DNA of 10,379 bases from an uncultured Bacteroides sp. (GTDB lineage: Bacteria > Bacteroidota > Bacteroidia > Bacteroidales > UBA11471), in assembly GCA_905210875.1 (NCBI GenBank), contig CAJLYN010000065.1:1-10379 (forward strand), written 5' to 3'. A program made the translations under genes and the position numbers. Below the pieces are notes generated by a model, which ran no database searches, was not told where the DNA came from, and saw only the letters and a program-made list of their open reading frames with translations. Positions 1-5,484 of the stretch are shown piece after piece. Positions within the stretch are counted from its first letter, which is position 1; each line of letters begins with the position of its first letter.

Positions 1-2
1 AA

Positions 3-143
3 CGTCCCGGCCGTGCGGCCGACGCGGCTCCCATTGAGGGTAATTTTTACGAGACCCGCAATGAGTACCAGATACGCATCTACCACCGTCCGCAGGGGGC
101 CCGCTACGACCGCCTGGTAGGTTATACCCGCTGTCGTATGTAG
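3..143 (+). CDS. C-terminal fragment of an unidentified protein
   Basis: An open frame enters from the left edge and ends at TAG 141-143, giving 46 residues. The other two plus frames are closed within this stretch. The peptide is rich in Arg and Tyr and ends in RLVGYTRCRM. It contains no motif I can assign, and the fragment is too short to name a family. The codons read as normal protein rather than a chance frame, but that is a judgement by eye. The gene converges on the minus-strand gene ending at 246, with about 100 nt between them. Confidence 0.55.
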   Translation, partial: RPGRAADAAPIEGNFYETRNEYQIRIYHRPQGARYDRLVGYTRCRM

Positions 144-184
144 CTTGCTGCGCCCTGCCGTGCTGATTACCTGCAAAAGTATGA

Positions 185-211
185 GCCGCTTCTGCGGCGA
201 CAGCGTTTTTT
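185..211 (+). terminator. Putative intrinsic terminator after the left-edge gene
   Basis: The stem GCCGC/GCGGC (185-189 with 194-198) has a 4-nt loop TTCT. A run of six T follows at 206-211 after a 7-nt gap. An alternative pairing, CGCT (187-190) with AGCG (202-205), abuts the T run directly. The hairpin lies between two convergent genes. Its short stem makes this a moderate call. The 40 nt after it are almost pure pyrimidine on the plus strand. Confidence 0.4.
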
Positions 212-245
212 CTTCTCCTTTCTCTCCTTCTTTTTCTCGCACTTT

Positions 246-713
246 TCAGAAAGGAAATTCGGGGCATGTCCAGCCCCGCTCTTCATAGATGTCGGCGATG
301 GGTATCTCCCACGTGCCGTGCGAAATCTGGCCGGATAAATCAAATCTTTTCCCTATGACACGTTTCATGTTGCCTGTCAGAGGAAAGGCTCCTATGTACA
401 GATGCGAAGGCGTGATGGCAATACCCTGTCGCACCCCCTTTTCGCGTTGGCAAAAAACCTCTCCCAGGAAAATGTTTGTTTCGTAAAACGTGGCTGCCTG
501 AAATGCGTCGGCCTTTTGAAGCAGTTCCGAGAGTTCATTCTGGTAAGCCGTTTTAAGTTCCCATTCGGCAAAAATCCCCAGTGTGATGTTGCGATGGAGG
601 TTGTCGATAACGACACCGTACCCGTTGGGAGCCCCTTGATAAAGCATGCCCGCATATTCTATGTGGCGGTCGATTTTCAAGAAGGAGACACAGTCTACGT
701 CAAAATTCCCCAT
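246..713 (-). CDS. Hypothetical protein with a MORN-like motif
   Basis: A 155-residue product starting at ATG 711-713. I do not recognise the family. Residues 20-36 read YAGMLYQGAPNGYGVVI, which matches the spacing of a single MORN repeat (Y-x-G-x-x-x-x-G-x-x-x-G-x-G). A weaker echo, YIGAFPLTGN, occurs near residues 106-115. MORN repeats usually come in tandem arrays, so one or two copies do not establish function. The N-terminus has no hydrophobic signal sequence and no membrane segment is visible, so a cytoplasmic protein is likely. The middle (about residues 50-75) looks helical and charged. The gene stands alone, with a roughly 377-nt gap upstream and a convergent gene downstream. No Shine-Dalgarno sequence is obvious, which is usual in Bacteroidota. 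Open frames on the opposite strand here look like shadows. Confidence 0.65.
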   Translation of the reverse strand: MGNFDVDCVSFLKIDRHIEYAGMLYQGAPNGYGVVIDNLHRNITLGIFAEWELKTAYQNELSELLQKADAFQAATFYETNIFLGEVFCQREKGVRQGIAITPSHLYIGAFPLTGNMKRVIGKRFDLSGQISHGTWEIPIADIYEERGWTCPEFPF

Positions 714-1090
714 AAAGCTTGACTTCTTTTTATAATCATTCTATGAGCAGTATGCCATCTCTAAGGCCAAACTGCGGAAATGGTCGTGTATAAGAAAGAG
801 CGGCATCGAGAAGCTTGTCAAACAAAAAATGCTCTCGATAAGTAATGAAGCAAAGATAATAAAATATATATAGCTTTAAAAACAAAAAACTAAAATATTT
901 TATAAAAAGAAAGATTACCAGAGACTATTCTGGTAGAGTTGTTAGTTGACCAATGGCGGGGTTTCGGCCGGTTGTTTGGTGGGTGATGCCGCGAGAAGTA
1001 AAGAGAAAGGAGCCGGTAGCGTGCAAAAATATCGTTTGTGACTAATGGTGGCGGTAGCCAGTCAGGTGCAAACCGGAAGCAGAGCGAGAC
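714..1090. other. Non-coding gap with AT-rich tract and small inverted repeats
   Basis: No convincing gene is seen in these 377 nt on either strand. Contents: an inverted repeat ATCGAGA/TCTCGAT (805-811 and 833-839, 21-nt loop); a strongly AT-rich tract at about 840-912; a 7-bp hairpin TACCAGA/TCTGGTA with a 6-nt loop (916-935), whose minus-strand exit is T-rich; and a minus-strand TATTTTTG box at 1024-1031 that fits the Bacteroidota -7 consensus but has no clear -33 partner. The 936-1090 part is GC-richer and unassigned. It could hold the upstream region of the 246-713 gene or a small RNA, but neither is demonstrated. Confidence 0.5.
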
Positions 1091-1092
1091 AT

Positions 1093-1127
1093 AAAAAAAC
1101 TCGCAATCTTGTTTGCTTGCGAGTTTT
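1093..1127 (-). terminator. Intrinsic terminator of the tRNA-Arg transcript
   Basis: The perfect stem AAAACTCGCAA/TTGCGAGTTTT (1096-1106 with 1117-1127) has a 10-nt loop. Read on the minus strand it ends in a run of seven T (1093-1099), partly inside the stem. It starts 9 nt past the encoded CCA of the tRNA, so the tRNA appears to be a single-gene transcript. On the plus strand the stem is followed by only four T, all within the stem, so the likely direction is minus. Confidence 0.85.
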
Positions 1128-1135
1128 GGTGCGAT

Positions 1136-1211
1136 TGGTGACCCCGACAGGACTCAAACCTGTGACCTTCAGAACCGGAATCTGACGTTCTATTCACTAA
1201 ACTACGGGGCC
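1136..1211 (-). tRNA. tRNA-Arg (anticodon CCG), CCA encoded
   Basis: The minus strand folds into a full cloverleaf. The acceptor is GGCCCCG/CGGGGTC (one G-T pair), the D stem is GTTT/GAAC, the anticodon stem is TCAGA/TCTGA around loop TTCCGGT, the variable loop is 5 nt, and the T stem is ACAGG/CCTGT. The anticodon CCG is at 1176-1178 and reads the Arg codon CGG. Discriminator A is at 1139 and genome-encoded CCA at 1136-1138. The T loop reads TTTGAGT, so position 56 is U rather than the near-invariant C. The D loop has G18-A19 rather than G18-G19. The two changes together would swap the tertiary pair 19-56 from G-C to A-U. U8-A14, G15-C48, G18, U55 and A58 are all kept, so the gene looks functional rather than decayed. 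Confidence 0.96.
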
Positions 1212-1218
1212 ATTTCGG

Positions 1219-1249
1219 TTGGCAAAAGTAAGAATTATTTGTAGCTTTG
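1219..1249 (+). promoter_or_regulatory. ung promoter, Bacteroidota type
   Basis: A -33 element TTGG (1219-1222) and a perfect -7 element TAGCTTTG (1242-1249) are separated by 19 nt, as known for the primary sigma factor of Bacteroidota. Transcription would begin around 1254, leaving about 25 nt of leader before the ung start codon. The site interleaves with the tRNA promoter on the other strand. Confidence 0.75.
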
Positions 1250-1254
1250 CCAAA
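1223..1254 (-). promoter_or_regulatory. tRNA-Arg promoter, Bacteroidota type
   Basis: On the minus strand, -33 TTTG (1251-1254) and -7 TACTTTTG (1223-1230) are 20 nt apart, both matching the Bacteroidota consensus. The predicted start lies about 7 nt before the tRNA 5' end at 1211. This promoter occupies the same DNA as the ung promoter, facing the other way. Confidence 0.75.
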
Positions 1255-1278
1255 TGAAACGGTTTAAATCTTTGAAAA

Positions 1279-1941
1279 ATGAATGTTCGTATCGAAGAGA
1301 GTTGGCGGGAGAGGTTGCAACCAGAATTTGATGCACCTTATTTTGAACAGCTTACCGACTTTGTGCGCCACGAGTACGCCACGACACGAGTCTATCCTCC
1401 CGGCCGGGAGATGTTTGCCGCCTTTGAGGCTTGTTCGTTTGACAAGGTGAAAGTGGTGATTCTCGGGCAAGACCCCTACCACGAGCCGGGGCAGGCGCAC
1501 GGCCTTTGTTTCTCGGTGAACGACGGAGTGCCGTTTCCCCCTTCGTTGCAAAACATTTTCAAGGAGATTCACGACGATATAGGTACACCTATACCCATGA
1601 GCGGTAATCTTACCCGTTGGGCCAACCAGGGTGTGCTGCTGCTTAATGCCACACTCACGGTGCGGGCCCATCAGGCCGGTTCGCACCAGAACCGGGGGTG
1701 GGAACGTTTTACCGATGCCGTGATACATCGTTTGGCTGATGAGCGGGAACATCTTGTTTTCATGCTGTGGGGAGCTTATGCCCAGCGTAAGGGAGAGTTT
1801 ATCGACCGCACGAAACATCTGGTGCTGCAATCGCCTCACCCGTCGCCGCTTTCGGCACACAGGGGATTCTTTGGCAATCATCATTTCAGCCGTACCAACG
1901 AGTATCTTGTGGCGCATGGTATGGAACCTATTTTATGGTAA
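1279..1941 (+). CDS. ung: Uracil-DNA glycosylase, family 1
   Basis: This enzyme removes uracil from DNA by cutting the N-glycosidic bond, the first step of base excision repair of deaminated cytosine or misincorporated dUMP. The 220-residue product has the family-1 signatures in order: GQDPYH at 63-68 with the catalytic Asp65; the uracil-stacking Phe78 in GLCFSV; LLLN with Asn123, which selects uracil; and HPSPLS at 187-192 with the catalytic His187 and the minor-groove intercalation loop. The length matches the family (about 220-230). ATG 1279 is chosen because it lies about 25 nt after the predicted transcription start and gives the normal N-terminal length. The next gene follows immediately, probably on the same transcript. 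Confidence 0.97.
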   Translation: MNVRIEESWRERLQPEFDAPYFEQLTDFVRHEYATTRVYPPGREMFAAFEACSFDKVKVVILGQDPYHEPGQAHGLCFSVNDGVPFPPSLQNIFKEIHDDIGTPIPMSGNLTRWANQGVLLLNATLTVRAHQAGSHQNRGWERFTDAVIHRLADEREHLVFMLWGAYAQRKGEFIDRTKHLVLQSPHPSPLSAHRGFFGNHHFSRTNEYLVAHGMEPILW

Positions 1942-1949
1942 ATGCATAT

Positions 1950-2423
1950 ATGGAAAAAATTGATGTAGAAGCACGTGCTCACAAAGCACGCGAATTGTTC
2001 ATGAGCGGATACAACTGTTCCCAGTCGGTAATTTTGGCATATGCCGATTTGCTCAACATTGACCCCGAAGTGCTTTCAACACTGGTGGCTCCGCTCGGAG
2101 GTGGTATGGGTCGGTTGCGCGAGGTGTGCGGTGCGGTGAGTGCTGCCTTTATGCTTACAGGTCTGAAATATCCAAACCCCCGGCCTAATGACAAGGAGTC
2201 AAAGACACGTTCTTATAAGGCCGTACAGGAGTTGGCCGAGCGGTTCCGTCGGGAGAATGGTTCTATTGTGTGTCGGGAGTTGCTGGGTTTGGGCAAAGGT
2301 GCCGATTCGCCGGTTCCTTCGGATCGCACCGAGGCTTATTATAAGCGCCGTCCCTGTCCCGATTATATCGAGATGGCTGCCCGTTTTGTGGGTGAAATGC
2401 TCAACAGCGAGAACGAAGGATAG
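1950..2423 (+). CDS. C_GCAxxG_C_C family protein (probable redox or metal protein)
   Basis: A 157-residue product with the spaced cysteines of the C_GCAxxG_C_C family: Cys23 in GYNCSQSV, Cys60 in GGGMGRLREVCGAV, Cys108 in IVCREL and Cys136 in RPCPDY. The glycine-rich run before Cys60 is typical. The family's function is not established. Its cysteine pattern suggests metal or cofactor binding or a redox role, which is inference. No signal peptide or membrane segment is seen. I take ATG 1950 as the start because MEKIDVEARAHKARELF resembles the usual N-terminus. An in-frame ATG at 1935 would add five residues and overlap the end of ung by 7 nt. Either way it is tightly coupled to ung and probably co-transcribed, although no functional link is obvious. 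Confidence 0.9.
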   Translation: MEKIDVEARAHKARELFMSGYNCSQSVILAYADLLNIDPEVLSTLVAPLGGGMGRLREVCGAVSAAFMLTGLKYPNPRPNDKESKTRSYKAVQELAERFRRENGSIVCRELLGLGKGADSPVPSDRTEAYYKRRPCPDYIEMAARFVGEMLNSENEG

Positions 2424-2456
2424 TTTTTCCTCTCTACGTTGCTACTTAATGTATTG

Positions 2457-2492
2457 GCGCCTGTATCCGAAACCGGACACAGGCGCTTGTTA
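2457..2492 (+). terminator. Intrinsic terminator between convergent genes
   Basis: A 13-position stem (2457-2469 with 2474-2486) carries a single A-C mismatch and a 4-nt loop AAAC. It is followed on the plus strand by TTGTTAT and further T-rich sequence. It lies 33 nt after the C_GCAxxG gene and 35 nt past the end of the opposing gene, so it may serve both. The T tract is poor in both directions, so the plus assignment is the likelier rather than the only one. Confidence 0.65.
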
Positions 2493-2521
2493 TAAATTCT
2501 ATTTGTGTTGCAGGAGAGCGT

Positions 2522-3085
2522 TTATTCCTTCTCGATGGGAAGTGGCTGTGCGGTACCGGGTTTTGTCGGAGTCGATTCGGGAGTGCGGGGACGTTCTGCC
2601 TCCTTCTTAGCCTTCTCTTCGGCAGCTATTTTCTGCCATTGTGCATACTTCTCTTCTCCCAGAATTTTCTGAATCTCCTTTTCCCGGTTTTCTGCCCGTT
2701 CTTTCAGCTCTTCGGGAGAAAGGGTCGCTCTCATACCTTCGCGTTGGGGTCTCTCGGGGCGACCGCCTTGCGGTCCGAAACCTTCGGGTCTGGGGCGATG
2801 ACCTTGCGGCCGTTCACCCTGGGGGCGTTCGCCACGCTGCCGTTTCGGGCGCATGGACTGCTGCCGATCTTGCGCTTCCTGTAAATTGATTTTGTAGAGT
2901 TTCTTACTCTGTTTTTTTGTCAAAGAGAGTGCCTCGCTCATTTTGTCGGTTTTGTTTTGAGCTACCATCTCGGGGGTAATGCGTTGGCGTTGGGCCTTTG
3001 CCCGGTTTTCGCGGGCTTCTTGCGACTGGGCCGATGCTCCGGCCATACTTGCTGCCAGAAGGCAGATGCATAGAATCTTTTTCAT
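2522..3085 (-). CDS. Secreted DUF4890/Spy-like protein with Arg-Pro-Gln-rich centre
   Basis: A 187-residue exported protein. Residues 1-20 form a signal peptide (MKK start, hydrophobic core, cleavage after ASAQ), so the product should be periplasmic. The segment SLTKKQSKKLYKIN (54-67) carries an LTxxQ motif, and SPEELKERAENREKEIQKIL (123-142) forms a second helical half. This layout resembles the Spy/CpxP-type periplasmic proteins and the DUF4890 group common in Bacteroidales, where LTxxQ motifs bracket helices. A chaperone-like or envelope-stress role is therefore inferred, not shown. Between the halves (about 79-118) lies a low-complexity segment rich in Arg, Pro, Gln and Gly, with ERPQG repeated in tandem (86-95). 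The C-terminus (160-187) is charged and Pro-rich. No Bacteroidota promoter box was found upstream. Confidence 0.85.
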   Translation of the reverse strand: MKKILCICLLAASMAGASAQSQEARENRAKAQRQRITPEMVAQNKTDKMSEALSLTKKQSKKLYKINLQEAQDRQQSMRPKRQRGERPQGERPQGHRPRPEGFGPQGGRPERPQREGMRATLSPEELKERAENREKEIQKILGEEKYAQWQKIAAEEKAKKEAERPRTPESTPTKPGTAQPLPIEKE

Positions 3086-3174
3086 TGTTTTCTTTTTTTA
3101 GGGGTTTTGCTGTTTAGACGTCAAGTGCTTTTTTGCGTTTAATGCCGTTCGACAGAGAGTCGTTTTTTATCGAT

Positions 3175-3212
3175 AAAAAGCGTCGCCCCACCGATATTTC
3201 GGTGGGGCGACG
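3175..3212 (-). terminator. Strong intrinsic terminator of the efflux operon
   Basis: A perfect 13-bp stem (3181-3193 with 3200-3212), extendable by an A-T pair to a TATT loop, is very GC-rich. Read on the minus strand it is followed by CTTTTTATC (T run at 3175-3179). It lies 29 nt past the stop of the LpxA-like gene. A palindrome of T and A runs around ATCGAT (3164-3179) adjoins it. Confidence 0.92.
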
Positions 3213-3240
3213 GATAAAACGTTATGGAGTGGTGGTTGGT

Positions 3241-4029
3241 CTACAAACCATCTTCGCCATAGGTAGCGATGATTCCCATTTTGGATTCATCGATAAAGCG
3301 GAGTATGTAGTCTATCTCAGGGGAGGGCTTGCAAATGTCTTTGATACGCAGAACGGCATTTTCAAGGCTGGTACCCGACGAGTAGATTTGACGATAGGCC
3401 AAGGCAATATTCTCTATGGTGGCTTCGTCGAAACCGTTGCGTCGCATGACAAAGGCGTCAATGCCTTTGTAGGTAATGGGGTTGTGTGCGGCAATGATAT
3501 ATGGCGGAATATCTTTGCTGGTGCGGCAACCGCTCTTGATGAGCGACCAACTGCCTACGCGACAGTTTTCCTTGATGATGACACGGCCGGCCAAAATGGC
3601 TTTGCTGTGTATGTGACAGTCTCCCGAGAGGTCGCAGTCAATACCGAGAATACAGTCGTCGTCAATAAGACAATCGTGTCCGATGCGGGTGCCTTTGAGA
3701 ATGTAATTGTTGTTCCCTATGCGGGTCTCTCCCTGGGCAGAGGTGGCACGGTTGATAACGACATATTCGCGTATGATGTTATTGTCGCCGATGGTGAGTC
3801 GGGTGGCGTCGCCCTTGAATCGGAAGTCTTGCGGTTCGGCACCGAGAATGGCACCTTGAAATATGCGGTTGTTTTTGCCCAAGGTCGTTCCTGCCAAGAC
3901 GCTGGCATAAGGTAATACCTCGCAGTTGTCGCCGATGACGACATTTTTGTCGATATAGGCAAAGGGGTGTATGGTCACGTTATTTCCTATCTCGGCTTTG
4001 GGGTCGACGTATGCTAATGGACTTATCAT
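3241..4029 (-). CDS. LpxA-like acyltransferase, divergent active site
   Basis: A 262-residue left-handed beta-helix protein of the LpxA family, the same length as E. coli LpxA. Hexapeptide repeats fill residues 1-175. The family segments GAEPQDFRF (63-71), IGDNNIIREYVVINR (80-94) and KDIPPYIIA (172-180) are present, followed by a helical C-terminus. LpxA moves a 3-hydroxyacyl chain from ACP to O-3 of UDP-GlcNAc in the first step of lipid A synthesis. By my alignment to E. coli LpxA recalled from memory, His118 matches the catalytic base His125, Gly136 matches Gly143, Asp68 matches Asp74 and Arg197 matches Arg204. However, His122, His144, His160 and Gln161 are replaced by Arg115, Asp137, Lys153 and Glu154, and the chain-length residue Gly173 by Ser166. 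It is therefore probably a paralogue rather than the housekeeping LpxA. It starts 20 nt after the channel gene and shares the efflux operon's terminator. It could act on another nucleotide sugar, or could be a weak LpxA. Confidence 0.85.
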   Translation of the reverse strand: MISPLAYVDPKAEIGNNVTIHPFAYIDKNVVIGDNCEVLPYASVLAGTTLGKNNRIFQGAILGAEPQDFRFKGDATRLTIGDNNIIREYVVINRATSAQGETRIGNNNYILKGTRIGHDCLIDDDCILGIDCDLSGDCHIHSKAILAGRVIIKENCRVGSWSLIKSGCRTSKDIPPYIIAAHNPITYKGIDAFVMRRNGFDEATIENIALAYRQIYSSGTSLENAVLRIKDICKPSPEIDYILRFIDESKMGIIATYGEDGL

Positions 4030-4049
4030 AGTGTTGCGTTTTTAAGGTT

Positions 4050-5465
4050 TTACTTGGTATTCTCCTCTATCTCGCGGCCACCACCCAGAGCGTGGTACAG
4101 GCTGATGACGGCCACCATGCACTGATAGGCGTCGGAAACTTCCGAGAGTTGGGCACTCAGCAGTGACTGTTGAGCGGTCAATACTTCGAGGTAGGTAGAG
4201 GTGCCCAGTTTCATGAGCGACTCGGTCGATGCTACGGCACGTTGCAGTGCATCGATTTGCAGCGAACGTTGTGAGAGAATATCCTTGTTGGCCTGATAGG
4301 CATACAGGGCGTCGCTTACCTCTTGTCCGGCGTTGAGAATTGTCTGCTGGAAATTGATGGCGGCGATTTCCTGTTGAGCCTTGGCGGCTTTCAAGTTGGC
4401 AATGTTACTGCCTTGGTTGAAAATAGGTTGTACCAGAGAAGCGGCTGCTGATAACAATATCTGTGCCGGGTTGACGGTTCCATTCTGGTTGCTCCAACCG
4501 GCAGAGCCCGAAATGACCAGATTGGGGTAGAAGGCCGAACGGACAATGTTGGTCGAGTAGTAGGCTGCGGCGAGAGACATTTCGGCGGCTTGTACGTCGG
4601 GACGGTTGGCCAGCATCTGCACCGGAACGCCTACGTGGAGTATCTCGGGCATGGTCTGTTCATCGAACGAGCCTCTTTTTATTGTCTGTGGAGCCTGATA
4701 TAGCAAGGTGGAAAGTGTGTTTTCTGTCTCTCGTATTTGTTGCCGCAAGGCGGGTATTGAAGCAGCAATGGCATAGCAGTTGGCTTCGCTTTGGGCTACG
4801 GCAGCTTCGTTGGTCATACCGGCGAGTTTCATCGCTTTCATGATTTCAACGCTCTGTTGCCATGATATGGCGGTTTCCTCGGTGATGGCCAGTTGCTTGT
4901 CGAGCATAAGCAGCGTGTAGTAGCCGTTGGCGATGGTAGCGATGAGCTGTGTGCGTACGGCCTGCTGATAGGCTTTGCCTTGCATGAGGGCAGCTTTGGC
5001 GTTACGTTTGGAATTGAGTACACGACCGAAGATGTCGATTTCCCAACTGGCACTCACGGGTGCGGTCCAGCTCCAGGTGCTCCGATTTCCATAGTGCAGA
5101 TTACCGTCGAAGCTCGATACCGAGGCTTGCGGCGTAAGGTTTATTGAGGGCAGGAAGGCCAATTGCGAGGCGCGGAAACTGGCCTGGGCCGCTTCGACTT
5201 GCAGCATGGCGGTTTTCAAGTCGCTGTTGTTTTCGAGCCCCTGGCGAATGAGGTCTTGCAGTATGGGATCGGTGAAGATGTCGGTCCATGGCAGGTCTCC
5301 AATGTTCAGGCTGTCGGCCGCGAGGGTATCGGCAATCGATACCGTGTCGCGGAACAGCCCTTGTACGTTTACATCGGGACGCTCATATTTCTTGTATATG
5401 TGGCAGCTGTTAAGCGTGGTTGCCAAAACCAGGCTGCACAAGGTATATGAAAGAATGTGTTTCAT
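4050..5465 (-). CDS. RND efflux outer-membrane lipoprotein, TolC/OprM (NodT) family
   Basis: This is the outer-membrane exit duct of the tripartite pump, a trimeric beta-barrel with a long periplasmic helical tunnel. The product has 471 residues. The N-terminus MKHILSYTLCSLVLATTLNSC is a lipoprotein signal with lipobox LNSC, so Cys21 is predicted to be lipidated. Two OEP repeats follow: the first holds long helices with the typical DLKTAMLQVEAAQASFRASQ and FLPSINL, and the second begins near NRPDVQAAE and contains the matching FYPNLVISGSAGW and LVQPIFNQGSNIANLKAAKAQQE. The frame is open upstream to 5600, overlapping the transporter gene, but ATG 5465 is the start that places the lipoprotein signal at the N-terminus. 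It lies 19 nt after the transporter stop. The substrate cannot be told from sequence. Confidence 0.95.
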   Translation of the reverse strand: MKHILSYTLCSLVLATTLNSCHIYKKYERPDVNVQGLFRDTVSIADTLAADSLNIGDLPWTDIFTDPILQDLIRQGLENNSDLKTAMLQVEAAQASFRASQLAFLPSINLTPQASVSSFDGNLHYGNRSTWSWTAPVSASWEIDIFGRVLNSKRNAKAALMQGKAYQQAVRTQLIATIANGYYTLLMLDKQLAITEETAISWQQSVEIMKAMKLAGMTNEAAVAQSEANCYAIAASIPALRQQIRETENTLSTLLYQAPQTIKRGSFDEQTMPEILHVGVPVQMLANRPDVQAAEMSLAAAYYSTNIVRSAFYPNLVISGSAGWSNQNGTVNPAQILLSAAASLVQPIFNQGSNIANLKAAKAQQEIAAINFQQTILNAGQEVSDALYAYQANKDILSQRSLQIDALQRAVASTESLMKLGTSTYLEVLTAQQSLLSAQLSEVSDAYQCMVAVISLYHALGGGREIEENTK

Positions 5466-5484
5466 GCGTGTCGTATTATAAAGA

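Noticed and set aside
206..250. A pyrimidine-rich tract between the two convergent left-edge genes, considered as a special DNA structure
   Set aside because: It lacks mirror symmetry of useful length and is adequately explained by the T run of a terminator plus biased intergenic sequence.
402..722. A 106-codon plus-strand frame opposite the 246-713 gene
   Set aside because: It is shorter than the minus frame and shows no motif, whereas the minus frame has a plausible MORN-like segment and normal composition. Some doubt remains because neither has a known family.
805..839. An inverted repeat ATCGAGA/TCTCGAT considered as a mobile-element end or operator
   Set aside because: It is only 7 bp with a 21-nt spacer, with no transposase, target duplication or adjacent promoter box. 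It could be chance.
1264..1917. A 217-codon open frame on the minus strand opposite ung
   Set aside because: The plus-strand product has every catalytic motif of family-1 uracil-DNA glycosylase. The minus frame is basic, has no motif, and overlaps the ung start region.
3133..3915. A 260-codon open frame on the plus strand opposite the LpxA-like gene
   Set aside because: It lies antisense to a gene with clear family motifs and hexapeptide repeats over its whole length. Its own translation shows no recognisable domain, and it runs through the terminator hairpin.
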